64,000 bases of DNA from Microlunatus speluncae (lineage in GTDB: Bacteria; Actinomycetota; Actinomycetes; Propionibacteriales; Propionibacteriaceae), in the NCBI RefSeq assembly GCF_009299835.1, contig NZ_VKCZ01000020.1, positions 744,001 through 808,000 on the forward strand, in the 5' to 3' direction. The translations under genes and the position numbers were made by a program. Shown here piece after piece: positions 48,303 to 56,952 of this stretch; the first letter of the stretch is position 1, and every line of letters starts with the position of its first letter. The notes below the pieces were generated by a model, which did no database searches, was not told the origin of the DNA, and saw nothing but the letters and a program-made list of their open reading frames with translations.

Positions 48303-49256
48303 ATGCGACATGTAGAGGTGACTGAGTTCGGTGGGCCCGAGGTCCTGGTGATCAAGGAATCCGCGGACCGGCAGCCCGGCCCCGGTGAGGTGCTGCTGGA
48401 CGTGGCCGTGTCCGGCATCCAATCCCTGGACGGCTATCTGCGGCGCGGTGCGTGGCCGGAGTTTCTGGCTTCGCCGCCGCCGTACGTGCCCGGACTGGAG
48501 GCGGCCGGAGTGGTGGCCGCCGTCGGCGACGGGGTGGACCCGAGCTGGCTCGGTCGCCGGGTGGCGGCCAGCCTGCCCGGCGGCGGCTACGCGAGCCGGG
48601 TGATCGCCACGCTGGACGAGATCTTTCCCGTCTCGGACGACCTGGCGCTGGAGCAGTCGATGGCTCTGCTGAACGACGGGAGCACCGCGTACGCGCTGCT
48701 GGAGCACACCCCGGTGCAGCGGGGTGAAACGGCGCTGGTGCTGCCGGCTGCCGGCGGCCTGGGCACCGTGTTGGTGCAGTTGCTGGCCCACGCGGGGGCG
48801 CGGGTGATCGGCGCCGCTCGGGGTGCCGGGAAGCTCGCCCTGGTGCGGGAACTCGGCGCCGATCAGGTGGTCGACTACAGCGAGCCGGACTGGCTCGACC
48901 GGGTCGGCCCGGTGGACGTGGCCTTCGACGGGGTCAGCGGCGAGCTCGGTCGCGCGGCGTTCGACCTGGTCCGGCGTGGCGGCCGCTACAGCAGTTACGG
49001 CAACGCCAGCGCAGCCGAGACCTTCGTCGGTCCGGATGACGCGGCCGGGCGGGAGGTCCGGCACCTCGGCATGGACCAGCTGGGTGACTTCCAGGCCGAG
49101 CGGGCCCGCCGGTTCGCCGCGGTGCAGCAGTTGGCCCTGACCGGCGAACTGCGACCGGTGATCGGCCGGACCTATCCGTTGGACGAGGTCCGGGAAGCCC
49201 ACCGGGCGGTCGAGGCGCGGGAGTTGCAGGGCAAGATCGTGCTCACGCTTCGCTGA
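48303..49256 (+). CDS. Zinc-binding dehydrogenase / quinone oxidoreductase (MDR family)
   Basis: 317 residues. N-terminal GroES-like domain (VTEFGGPEVLVIKES, GIQSLDGYLRRGAWP, VPGLEAAGVVAAVGDGV). Rossmann domain with LVLPAAGGLGTVLVQLLAHAGARVIGAAR (NADPH fold), then DQVVDY and FDGVSGELGRAAF. No zinc ligands, so a quinone-oxidoreductase-type NADPH enzyme. Start ATG 48303; a weak -10 (CACACT) is 6 nt upstream. Confidence 0.92.
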   Translation: MRHVEVTEFGGPEVLVIKESADRQPGPGEVLLDVAVSGIQSLDGYLRRGAWPEFLASPPPYVPGLEAAGVVAAVGDGVDPSWLGRRVAASLPGGGYASRVIATLDEIFPVSDDLALEQSMALLNDGSTAYALLEHTPVQRGETALVLPAAGGLGTVLVQLLAHAGARVIGAARGAGKLALVRELGADQVVDYSEPDWLDRVGPVDVAFDGVSGELGRAAFDLVRRGGRYSSYGNASAAETFVGPDDAAGREVRHLGMDQLGDFQAERARRFAAVQQLALTGELRPVIGRTYPLDEVREAHRAVEARELQGKIVLTLR

Positions 49257-50016
49257 TCCGCCGGGCCAGGTGCAGTGTCAGGTCGGCGGTGAATTCGATC
49301 ACCTCGGGCATCGCCGACCGCACCTCGTCGAAGGTCTGCCGGCGTTCAGCCGGATCCATGATCAGGAACCGGGACTGGGTGCCGATGTGGCCGATGAAAT
49401 CCTCCAGGGAGAGCCGCAGCGGACGTGGGATGTGGTGCTGCTCGACGGCACCGAACCGGGCGTCGAGCCGCAGCTCGTTGGCCGGCCACTGCCAGCCCTC
49501 GGAATCGCCCGGCATCGGCACCCCGGCCTGATGATCGGCCCGGTCGCCGATGGCCTCGTTGAACCGGGCCCGGACCGCGGGATCGGTCAGCTCGAGCTCG
49601 CCGCCGAAGAAGGCGGCCGTGGCGCCGATCGGCAGGATCGCCGCGGTCCGGTCCCAGCGGGTCTCGGGATCGGTCCAATGGAACGCCGCCGCCGCGTACA
49701 GCAGCTGGACCCGGCCGGCCAGCTCCGGGATCGACAGGTCCTCGAAAGTGCCGACGATCGGGGTCACCGGCAGGCCGGCGGTCTGCTCCTGCAGCACCGC
49801 CAGCATCCGCTCGTCCGGCTCGCTGGCCAGCACCGTGATCTTGTGCGCCGCGATCAGCCGGGTCGCCTTGCCCGTGCCGGCGCCGACCTCGAGGGCGGTC
49901 CGGATCGGCAGCTCTGCGTAGTCGAGGATCCGTTCGATGATCGCCTCCGGGTAGCCGGGGCGGTGGAGGTCGTACCCCGCCGCGTTGGAACCGAAGGTCA
50001 GGGCGCGATTGGACAT
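49243..50016 (-). CDS. Class I SAM-dependent methyltransferase
   Basis: 257 residues. Motif I TALEVGAGTGKATRLIA, motif post-I VLASEPDERMLAVL, then IVGTFEDLSIPELAGRVQLLYAAAAFHWTDPETRW (motif II/III). FNEAIGD and the C-terminal cap are as in small-molecule methyltransferases of this type. AGGATGAGG precedes the chosen ATG (50016). It converges with the MDR gene, overlapping by 14 bp. Substrate unknown. The truncated gene at 58821-59144 belongs to the same family. Confidence 0.9.
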   Translation of the reverse strand: MSNRALTFGSNAAGYDLHRPGYPEAIIERILDYAELPIRTALEVGAGTGKATRLIAAHKITVLASEPDERMLAVLQEQTAGLPVTPIVGTFEDLSIPELAGRVQLLYAAAAFHWTDPETRWDRTAAILPIGATAAFFGGELELTDPAVRARFNEAIGDRADHQAGVPMPGDSEGWQWPANELRLDARFGAVEQHHIPRPLRLSLEDFIGHIGTQSRFLIMDPAERRQTFDEVRSAMPEVIEFTADLTLHLARRISEA

Positions 50017-50091
50017 GATCCTCATCCTTCCCCACCGGTCAACGTGATTTCGAGGGTCGGTAGAATGAGCCGATCCCTGGCGGAGGTGATC

Positions 50092-50490
50092 ATGATGAAC
50101 GATTCCTGGATCGACGCTCAGATCCGTGAGGCCCAGGAGCGGGGGGACTTCGACAATCTCCCGGGCGCCGGCAAGCCCATTCAGGGCTTGGGCCGGCGAC
50201 AGGATCCGAACTGGTGGCTGAAGGGCTATCTCAAACGCGAGAAGCTCGACCTGCCGCTGCCGGAGAGTCTGGCCCTGCGCAAGGAACTCGAGCAGTTGGC
50301 CGACACAGTGGCCACCGAACGCTCGGAGAAGGTCGTCCGCGAGCTCGTCACCGAACTCAACCGCCGGCTCGTCGACGCCCGCCGCCGCACCGACGGCCTC
50401 AAGATCACCATCAAGACCGTGGACGTCGACCAGGTCGTCGACGCTTGGCGCTCCCGGCGCGAGGCCGAAGGCCGCCCCATTCGCCCTTGA
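50092..50490 (+). CDS. DUF1992 (DnaJ-homologue C28-like) protein
   Basis: 132 residues. SWIDAQIREAQERGDFDNLPGAGKPI is the DUF1992 signature, continued by DPNWWLKGYLKREKLDLPLPESLALRKELE. The C-terminal helix is rich in Arg/Glu. Found in bacteria and as part of eukaryotic DNAJC28; function unknown. GGAGG lies 5 nt before this ATG; the next ATG (50095) is equally possible. The stop is 5 bp before mosaic element B. Confidence 0.92.
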   Translation: MMNDSWIDAQIREAQERGDFDNLPGAGKPIQGLGRRQDPNWWLKGYLKREKLDLPLPESLALRKELEQLADTVATERSEKVVRELVTELNRRLVDARRRTDGLKITIKTVDVDQVVDAWRSRREAEGRPIRP

Positions 50491-50495
50491 GGCTT

Positions 50496-51195
50496 GTTCG
50501 TTCCCTGAGCCTGTCGAAGGGCACGCCAGGTCCGTGCGCCTCTCACTCCCACCGGGGTATCGGCCTAACGGCCGGAAAGACGCGCCAAGGACGGGCGGGG
50601 TGACGCGGTTGGTTGGAATCGCGGCCGGCCACCGGTTACGCGCCGGGTTTGGAATTGCACCCTCGAGTGGCGCCCTTCGTCCGCAGATCTCTGCCTGGAA
50701 GCTGACCGAACAGTCCGAGCTCAGGGAACGAACCTCGAGTCAGCGAGGTGCGTGGCCGAGCTTGCGTCGAGAGTCGCCTTTTCCACCTGAGACCGTCGAA
50801 TCCGGGTGGAAAAGGTCACACTCGATGACTGCCGGACCGGTAGCCGGTTGGACCCGGGTCCACCGCTGAGTTCGGCAGCATTCAGGGATCGAATCACGAG
50901 ATCGCCCGCCGGCGGGCGTCGAGTGGACTGGTTGGCCAGCTTCCAGGCGGACACCTGCGGCCAAAGCGTCCATTCGAGGAGTGCAATTCGAAACCGGCGC
51001 CTAACCGTTGGTCGGCCGCGATCCCAACCAACCGCGTCACCCCGCCCGTCCTTGGCGCGTCTTTCTGGCCGTTATGCCGATATCCCGGTGGGGACAAGGT
51101 GCACGGAACTGGCTAGCCAAGCGGCCGCCTTCCCCGAGCCTGGACAGAGCCGAGGCTCCAAGATCATCGGGTGGATTCGGGCGCAGGGAACGAAC
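50496..51195. mobile_element. Non-coding mosaic element B with GTTCGTTCCC terminal inverted repeats
   Basis: A 700-bp gene-free element between GTTCGTTCCC (50496-50505) and GGGAACGAAC (51186-51195). It fills the gap between two convergent genes to within 5 bp of each stop. Left arm (to ~50735) and right arm (~50905 on) are inverted copies sharing GACGCGCCAAGGACGGGCG, GGTGACGCGGTTGGTTGG, TTGCACTC and CTGGAAGCTG. The 90-bp core at 50761-50850 contains the hairpin CCTTTTCCACC ... GGTGGAAAAGG, shared with element A in reversed orientation. An extra inner CTCAGGGAACGAAC lies near 50721. No ORF of protein-like character was found. Confidence 0.65.
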
Positions 51196-51200
51196 GAGCC

Positions 51201-52169
51201 CTATTCCGTCTCGGCCGTCGCTGCCGCCTCGACCAGCTCGACCGCCCGGACGGCGCGCAGCCCGTCCTCACCGCTGACCTCGACCGGGGCACCGGTGGTC
51301 GCGGACCGGATGAACGACGCGAGCTCGCGTCGCAGGGACCCGCCGGAGACCAGCGGATCGTGGGTCCAGTTTCGGGTGTCGATCCGCACCGACCGATGAT
51401 CGTCGTCGGTGATCAACTCCAACTCGTCGGTGGACAGATCGATCAGGGCCGATCCCTCGTCGCCGAAGACCTGCACGCCGGCCAGGCAACTGCGGGCCGA
51501 CGACGGGTGCAGCAGCCAGTGGTTCTCCAGCACGGCGAGGGTGCCCGCGGACAGGTCGAGGGTGGCGACCGTCACGTCGGAGTAGGCGCCGAACACCCGG
51601 CGGCCGGCCGCCTTCGCGGACTCGATCTCCTCGCCGGTGAGCCACAGCAGCAGATCGAGATCATGAACGCCGAGGAAAGCGGTCACCGAGGCGCGGGCGG
51701 CGACCCGCTCGGCGGTGGCCCGGGTGTTGACCCGATGGATCCGGACGTAGCGGAGCTTTCCGAACACGCCGGCGTCGATCCGCCGCTTGAGCTCGCGCAG
51801 CCGTTCGTCGAAGCGCAGCACGTGACCCACCATCAGCCGGCCGGGCAGCGGCTGCGCGGCCAGGATCGCCTCGCAGTCCGCGGCGGTGGTCGCCAGCGGC
51901 TTCTCGACCAGGACATACTTGCCGGCGGCCAGGGCGAGCAGGGCGGCCGGCAGATGAAGATCATCGGGCAGCGTGATCGACACCGCGTCGACCTCCGGCA
52001 GCACCGACTCGAGATCGGGCCGGACCTCCAGGGCCAGCTCGGCCGAAACCTCCGCGGCCCGATCCGGATCGGTCTCGACCCCGATCACGGCCTCGACGCC
52101 GGGCTCGCTGAGGAGCACCCGACTGTGCAGCTGGCCCATCATCCCCAGGCCGACGACCGCAACCCTCAT
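51201..52169 (-). CDS. Gfo/Idh/MocA family oxidoreductase
   Basis: 322 residues. VAVVGLGMMGQLHSRVL is the NAD(P)-binding fold, VDAVSITLPDDLHLPAALLALAAGKYVLVEKPLATT carries the conserved EKP, and MVGHVLRFDERLRELKRRID follows. The catalytic His region is LGVHDLDLLLWLTG. Probably oxidises or epimerises a cyclitol or sugar. Divergent from a second family member, with a LacI-type palindrome in the shared gap. Confidence 0.93.
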   Translation of the reverse strand: MRVAVVGLGMMGQLHSRVLLSEPGVEAVIGVETDPDRAAEVSAELALEVRPDLESVLPEVDAVSITLPDDLHLPAALLALAAGKYVLVEKPLATTAADCEAILAAQPLPGRLMVGHVLRFDERLRELKRRIDAGVFGKLRYVRIHRVNTRATAERVAARASVTAFLGVHDLDLLLWLTGEEIESAKAAGRRVFGAYSDVTVATLDLSAGTLAVLENHWLLHPSSARSCLAGVQVFGDEGSALIDLSTDELELITDDDHRSVRIDTRNWTHDPLVSGGSLRRELASFIRSATTGAPVEVSGEDGLRAVRAVELVEAAATAETE

Positions 52170-52221
52170 CCATCCTCCTCGATCTGCTTGACCTTGATCA
52201 TGACCGATCCGTACCCTCGTT

Positions 52222-52233
52222 GCAATCGATTGC
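52222..52233. promoter_or_regulatory. LacI-type operator candidate
   Basis: GCAATCGATTGC, a perfect 12-bp palindrome with the central CG typical of LacI/GalR operators. It lies in the divergent gap of the two Gfo/Idh/MocA genes. No LacI gene is in the window. Confidence 0.55.
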
Positions 52234-52267
52234 CGTCATGCCGGCAGCGCTCCGCGACCGAAGGAAG

Positions 52268-53305
52268 ATGATCTTGAATCAGGACCAACGGATCGTCGCC
52301 GTCGGCATCATCGGCGCGGGCATCATGGGGCGGAGTCACGCGGCCTCGGCGGTCGGTGATCCGCGCGTGCGGCTGCGGGCGGTGGCCGGCGTCCCGGTCG
52401 GCACGGCGACCGAGCTGGCGGAGACGTACGGGATCGAGCGGGTGACCGACGACTACACCGAGCTGCTGGCCGATCCGGTGATCGATCTGGTGATCGTCGC
52501 GACGCCCGATCACCTGCATGCCGAAATCTGTCTGGCCGCCTTGCGCGCCGGAAAGCACGTCCTGGTGGAGAAACCGCTGACCACGTCGTTGGCCGAGGCG
52601 GACAAGATCATCGCCCTGGAACGCGAATCCTCCTCGACCCTGATGGTGTCCTTCAACCACCGCTGGATCCCCGCCTACGCCCAGGCGCACGCGGAGATCG
52701 TCGCGGGCCGGATCGGCCGGCCTAGGCTGGCGTACGCCCGCAAGAACGACCGGATCCACGTCCCGACGACGATGCTGTCCTGGTCGGAACGGACGACCTG
52801 CGCCTGGTTCCTGTCCAGCCACGACATGGATCTGGTCGGCTGGTTCCTCGGCGAACGGCCGGTCCGGGTCTATGCCAACGCGGTCTCCGGCGTGCTGCGG
52901 GAGCGCGGCATCGACACCCCCGACGCGATCCAGGCCCAGGTGACCTACGCCGGCGGCGCGGTCGCGACCTTCGAGTCGTGCTGGATCTATCCCGACACGT
53001 TCCCGACGATGACCGATTCGTTCATCGAGGTGATCGGCGAGCGCGGCGTGATCCAGCTGCCGCGGGTCGATGATCAACTTCAGCTGGCCACCACGGAGAC
53101 GTACGAGTATCCCCGGATGTCGATCGGGGTCGATCTGCACGGCCGGCGGGGCGGTGCGGTGACGGCGGCGCAGCAGCACCTTGTCGACTGTATCCTCGCC
53201 GGCCGAGCGCCGTTGGTGGATCCCCAATCATCGAGGGACGTGATCGCGTTGCTCGAGGCCCTGCACCGCTCGCTGGAGACCGGTCAACCCGAATCGGTCG
53301 GCTAG
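52268..53305 (+). CDS. Gfo/Idh/MocA family oxidoreductase
   Basis: 345 residues. VAVGIIGAGIMGRSHAASAVGD is the dinucleotide fold, LVIVATPDHLHAEICLAALRAGKHVLVEKPLTTS carries EKP, and SFNHRWIPAYAQAHAEI, with SSHDMDLVGWFLG, holds the catalytic His-Asp. The region RIHVPTTMLSWSERTTCAWF is typical of inositol/sugar dehydrogenase-like members. Start uncertain: ATG 52268 abuts the AAGGAAG site, so TTG 52274 or ATG 52238 may be used. Presumably one pathway with the divergent paralogue. Confidence 0.92.
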   Translation: MILNQDQRIVAVGIIGAGIMGRSHAASAVGDPRVRLRAVAGVPVGTATELAETYGIERVTDDYTELLADPVIDLVIVATPDHLHAEICLAALRAGKHVLVEKPLTTSLAEADKIIALERESSSTLMVSFNHRWIPAYAQAHAEIVAGRIGRPRLAYARKNDRIHVPTTMLSWSERTTCAWFLSSHDMDLVGWFLGERPVRVYANAVSGVLRERGIDTPDAIQAQVTYAGGAVATFESCWIYPDTFPTMTDSFIEVIGERGVIQLPRVDDQLQLATTETYEYPRMSIGVDLHGRRGGAVTAAQQHLVDCILAGRAPLVDPQSSRDVIALLEALHRSLETGQPESVG

Positions 53306-54625
53306 CTAGCGCACGTCGCTGGCCGGCGCGCGGAACGTGTTGCACTGATAGATGTCGCGATACCGGTAACCCTGCGCGGTCCAGGCCAGATAGTGATCGG
53401 CGGAGCCATGGGTCTCGGAATCCTGACGCCCGTCGGACCACTGCAGCATCTCGGACTGCGACACCTTGCCGGACCGCTTCATCGCCATCCCGGCGAAGCA
53501 GTTGGCCTGCAGCTCGATCCGCCGCCTGATCAGCAGCGAGTCCTGGCGATCCTCCACCTGCTCGTGCCAGCCGGCCGCGTTGAGGACGCCGGTCCGGGCC
53601 TGAATGTGATGGCCGTACTCGTGGTCCATGGTGTGCAGATAGTCGCCCCAGACGTAGCCGCCGAGGTTGCGCGAGGCGCCGAGCCCCTTCGCCATGTAGA
53701 TCTGCTGGTTGCCTGAGCAGTAGAAGCCGGCGGTGCCGTATCCGCCCGCCCGGCCGCACGGCGTCTTCAGCTCGCCGCGATAGGTGCGGAACTTGACCTT
53801 GGTCGCCTGAAAGCCGGCCTCGGCCATCGGCTTCTTCCACATCGCCGCGGCACAATCGGCCATGATCTGCAGCCCGCTGCGCAGCTTCTTCTCCGACAGC
53901 TGGGGATACGGATAGCTGTAGAGGTTGGGCATCTTCGAGCAGGTCGACTTCGACACCTTCTCGCCGTAGAGCGAGTTGTCCATGGCCACCCGCGCCGCCT
54001 GCTCCAGCGTCGACCCGTAGCCGGGCAACGGCACGTCGTCGTAGCCGCGCTGGGGCTGGAGGTGCGCCGGCCGGCTCCGCTGCGGCGGCTTCTTGGTCTT
54101 GGGCGGCGCCTTGGTCTTCGGCGGTGCCTTGGTCTTGGGTGGTGCCTTGGTCTTGGGCGGAGCGGTCGTGCGCGGGGGTGCGGTCGTCCGCGGCGGAGCG
54201 GTGGTCGCCGGTCGCGTGGTGCTCCGCGGCGGCGGCTTCGGCTTCGCACTGGCCGTGGCCGTCGGCCGCTCCGACGCGCTGGCGGGTGTGGCCCGACTGG
54301 TCGCCCCCGAGGACGCGGCACCGAACGTCCGGCCGGCCAGCCCGTTGACCAGCACCAGGCCGCCGATCACACCGACGATGATCACCGTACCCACGACGAT
54401 GATCACGCCGACCCCGCCACCGGACCGTCGTGGCGGACGCGGCGGTGGCCGCATCGGCCGCGGTCCCTGCGACGGCCACGGGGGCTGCATCGGGCGCTGG
54501 CCGTGCATAGGGCGCGGCCCGTGCATCGGTCGCGGTGCCTGCCAACTCCACGGCTGCGGAGCCTGCTGCCAGCCAGGCTGCGGGCCGTTACGGGGCGGCG
54601 GCCCAGGCTGCTGCGGCCAAGCCAT
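53306..54625 (-). CDS. Neutral zinc metallopeptidase (YpfJ-like) with Pro-rich N-terminus
   Basis: 439 residues. A Pro/Gln/Met-rich cytosolic N-terminus (~1-65) with PMHG repeats, one membrane span (~70-93, VGVIIVVGTVIIVGVIGGLVLVNG), and an extracytoplasmic Thr/Pro/Lys linker with TTAPPR and KTKAPP repeats. The peptidase domain has TMDHEYGHHIQARTGVL (HExxH), then ELQANCFAGMAM (third ligand Glu) and SHGSADH-like SETHGSADHYLAWTAQGY. This fits the 'neutral zinc metallopeptidase' family. The linker would span the thick wall. Start ATG 54625. Confidence 0.9.
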   Translation of the reverse strand: MAWPQQPGPPPRNGPQPGWQQAPQPWSWQAPRPMHGPRPMHGQRPMQPPWPSQGPRPMRPPPRPPRRSGGGVGVIIVVGTVIIVGVIGGLVLVNGLAGRTFGAASSGATSRATPASASERPTATASAKPKPPPRSTTRPATTAPPRTTAPPRTTAPPKTKAPPKTKAPPKTKAPPKTKKPPQRSRPAHLQPQRGYDDVPLPGYGSTLEQAARVAMDNSLYGEKVSKSTCSKMPNLYSYPYPQLSEKKLRSGLQIMADCAAAMWKKPMAEAGFQATKVKFRTYRGELKTPCGRAGGYGTAGFYCSGNQQIYMAKGLGASRNLGGYVWGDYLHTMDHEYGHHIQARTGVLNAAGWHEQVEDRQDSLLIRRRIELQANCFAGMAMKRSGKVSQSEMLQWSDGRQDSETHGSADHYLAWTAQGYRYRDIYQCNTFRAPASDVR

Positions 54626-54733
54626 CGATCCCCCTCCCGCTCGCCGGCACGTCGGAGGCGATCGTAGCGGCCCGCGGTCCGACAATCGGTTGGGTCTTCC
54701 GTCCCGTCGCTGGGTACAGTACGTACGCGCAGC

Positions 54734-54806
54734 GGGCCTCTAGCTCAATTGGCAGAGCAGCGGACTTTTAATCCGCGGGTTGTGGGTTCGAGTCCCACGG
54801 GGCCCA
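54734..54806 (+). tRNA. tRNA-Lys (TTT)
   Basis: 73 nt. Acceptor GGGCCTC pairs with GGGGCCC (one U-G), anticodon loop CTTTTAA (anticodon TTT), T arm GTGGG-TTCGAGT-CCCAC. CCA not encoded. It marks the start of a region of gene fragments and atypical genes; no repeat of its 3' end was seen further right. Confidence 0.95.
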
Positions 54807-54827
54807 CTCCTCGAACCCATTCTGACT

Positions 54828-55095
54828 AGGTATCTAGCTCCGGGCGAGCTGTCTTCATCGAGTGCACCGTGTCTCGCTGTCAATGGCTCTGGCAAAGGCG
54901 CAAGCGGAAACGATGTTAGTTCCGATGCGTATGCGACCTGGCTGCCGCCAGAGTCTCGATGGATCGGTGTAGACGCTTCCCCGACGGGGTTGGCCCAAGC
55001 GGGCGCACGTCCAGTAGTCCAGGCCGACCCTCGGCATTACGCGTTTAGCGACGACACTCTGGGCACAGTGCTGTGCCGCAATATGCTCTACCACC
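54828..55095 (+). pseudogene. SAM methyltransferase fragment
   Basis: In one frame (after the tRNA, no valid start) the translation contains ESRWIGVDASPTGLAQ, ARPVVQADPRHYAFSD and VLCRNMLYHL. These are motifs post-I, II and III of a class I methyltransferase. Motif I (normally VLDxGCGTG) is corrupted and the C-terminal cap is missing. Interpreted as a decayed gene at the tRNA-Lys junction. Confidence 0.5.
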
Positions 55096-55171
55096 TCGCG
55101 CAGTCCATGTCTTCGCAGGGGGCCAGTCTCAAGAGGCGGGTGGTCGGGCAGAGTGCCGGCCGTCGGGAGGA

Positions 55172-55669
55172 TCACTGTCGGTCGAACGGGGCGGCGAAGT
55201 GGAACGGGCCCCGAAGACCCGGTTCGTACGCCGCGAGCGGCCGTGCCTGGAAGTGGTCGCCCCACTCCGGGTCTGGGGATTCGATCCCGAGCGAGGAGGC
55301 GGGCACGAACCCGAAGCGGCCGTAGAAGGCCGGTGAGCCGAGGAGCGCCACGACCGGCTCGCCCATAGCGTCGGCGGCGCCGAGCAACGCGTGCATCAGC
55401 GCCGAGCCGATCCCCTGGCGCTGACGTTCGGGGGAGACGCTCACCGGTCCAAGACCGAGCGCGGGCCGCCCGGCGAGGTCCCCGCGAGTGGCTACGAGAT
55501 GACCGACGATCTCGCCGTCGATCTCGGCGACCAGCGAGAGCTCCGGGATCCAGCCCTGATCCTCGCGAAGTCGCCCCAGCAGCGTCGCCTCACCGGGCCG
55601 GGAGAAGGCTGCGGCGGTGACCGCATGGATGTCTGCCACGTCCTCGCGGCATTCACGTCGGATCAGCAC
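55172..55669 (-). CDS. GNAT family N-acetyltransferase
   Basis: 165 residues. LIRRECREDVADIHAVTAAAFSRPGEATLLGRLR opens the fold. PVSVSPERQRQGIGSALMHALLGAAD contains the acetyl-CoA motif (Q-x-x-G-x-G/A form RQGIGSAL). VVALLGSPAFYGRFGFVPASSLGI is motif B, as in predicted YhbS-like acetyltransferases. Substrate unknown. Confidence 0.92.
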   Translation of the reverse strand: MLIRRECREDVADIHAVTAAAFSRPGEATLLGRLREDQGWIPELSLVAEIDGEIVGHLVATRGDLAGRPALGLGPVSVSPERQRQGIGSALMHALLGAADAMGEPVVALLGSPAFYGRFGFVPASSLGIESPDPEWGDHFQARPLAAYEPGLRGPFHFAAPFDRQ

Positions 55670-55976
55670 GGTCCGACGCTAAACCGAACGACGACCCCGG
55701 CGCTCCTGGTTATCGTCGCGTCCATACCAGTGCGAGAGGCGACGACGGTGCACCTCGACGTTTCTGCACAGACCCTGCGCCCCTGCGCCAATCCCAAACG
55801 TCAGCGAAATCCGTTAGAGGGTTCCGACGCGTCGGTCTGCTGCGTTCATAGGGTGCGGCAGTTGCACAGGTCTCTGCGGAGGAGTGCCAGGGGTTGTCCT
55901 GCGGGTGCTAATCCGACGTCCCGGGAGGATTCGCCCATTCTTCAGTCCATTCGGGCCGTGGAAGTCATGATGTCTC
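55670..55976. other. Intergenic region, nothing recognised
   Basis: 307 bp between the GNAT gene and the HEAT-repeat gene. No promoter, RNA or protein fragment that I can support. Confidence 0.4.
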
Positions 55977-56951
55977 ATGGGCTGGAGCCGGGAGGTGCTT
56001 CGGGGGCTGCTGGGATCGGATGACCAGCAGTCGCGGCTCAACGCTGCGGTGCGGCTCGCCTATCTCGGCTGCGCGGACGGCCTCTCCGAGTTGGTGCAGG
56101 GACTCGCCCATCCCGAGGCTGCGATCAGGCTGGTCCAGGTTCCGGAGGCGCTAGCGCTGCTTGGTGATCTTGGTCTGGATCGAGTGCGCGCGATCGCCAT
56201 GGAGCCGGGGCCAGCGCGCCTTGGGGCCGCCCGGACCTTGACGCGTGCCGGAGAGCTGTCCGGCGTCATTGCCGCGATTGTCGGTGCGCTCTCGGATTCC
56301 GATCCGGTCACTCGGGATGATGCTGCCTGTCTTGCCGGAGAACTTGGACCGGCTGCTGTCGATGCGTATGACGCCCTTACTCAATCTGATGCGCCTCACG
56401 CTCTGACAGCCTTGGTCGCGGTCGGCGGGGCTCGGGCTCTGGGGGCCGCGACACAGGCCCTGCGCTCTGAGGCCAGCCAGGTGACAGCGTTGCGGGCGCT
56501 CGCTGGCCTTGGACATCTCGCGCACGACAGCTGGCCGGCGGTTGTCGCGATCCTGCGGGATGCTTCGGCCCTTCTGCGTACGCGACTTGCGGCCGCACAC
56601 GCCCTGATCCGGATCGTCGAAGACGGTGACGCGGTCGCCGAGCACCTTGCGGCTGAGATGGGCGAGGCCAATCGCTGGCTGCGTATTGGCCTCATCCGTG
56701 CGGTCGCCCAGTTGAGCCCGCGGTATCCGCGGCTGCCTGAACGGAGCGTCCTGTGGCCCGAGTGGGAAGATCGGCTGATCTGTTCTGTGCCTGTCGCGTC
56801 CGTGACGACCCGCGCGGATGCAATCTTGGCCACTGTCACAGAGCAGCTCGCACACCCCGATTCGGACGTCCGCCGGAACGCCGCGGTTCGCATTTGCCCT
56901 GCACTGTCGGGCGGCGCCAGACGACAGGCTCGAACCGGGCCTGAATCATGA
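55977..56951 (+). CDS. HEAT-repeat protein
   Basis: 324 residues made of helical repeats of ~35 residues: SRLNAAVRLAYLGCADGLSELVQGL, ARLGAARTLTRAGELSGVIAAIVGALSDSDPVTRDDAACLAGELG, VTALRALAGLGHLAHDSWPAVVAILRD, LRTRLAAAHALIRI, HPDSDVRRNAAVRI. These are HEAT/armadillo-like scaffolds. Start ATG 55977 has no clear ribosome site, and its codon use is less GC3-biased than its neighbours. The stop is one base before the likely GTG of the next gene, so the pair is probably one operon. Role may be a scaffold or regulator of its partner. Confidence 0.75.
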   Translation: MGWSREVLRGLLGSDDQQSRLNAAVRLAYLGCADGLSELVQGLAHPEAAIRLVQVPEALALLGDLGLDRVRAIAMEPGPARLGAARTLTRAGELSGVIAAIVGALSDSDPVTRDDAACLAGELGPAAVDAYDALTQSDAPHALTALVAVGGARALGAATQALRSEASQVTALRALAGLGHLAHDSWPAVVAILRDASALLRTRLAAAHALIRIVEDGDAVAEHLAAEMGEANRWLRIGLIRAVAQLSPRYPRLPERSVLWPEWEDRLICSVPVASVTTRADAILATVTEQLAHPDSDVRRNAAVRICPALSGGARRQARTGPES

Positions 56952-56952
56952 G

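Noticed and set aside
54090..54200. KTKAPP/TTAPPR repeats as an independent repeat element
   Set aside because: They are in frame in the wall-spanning linker of the metallopeptidase and match usual Pro/Thr linkers.
54780..55325. 181-codon frame starting inside tRNA-Lys
   Set aside because: Starts within the tRNA T arm; only a methyltransferase remnant is visible inside it, reported as a pseudogene.
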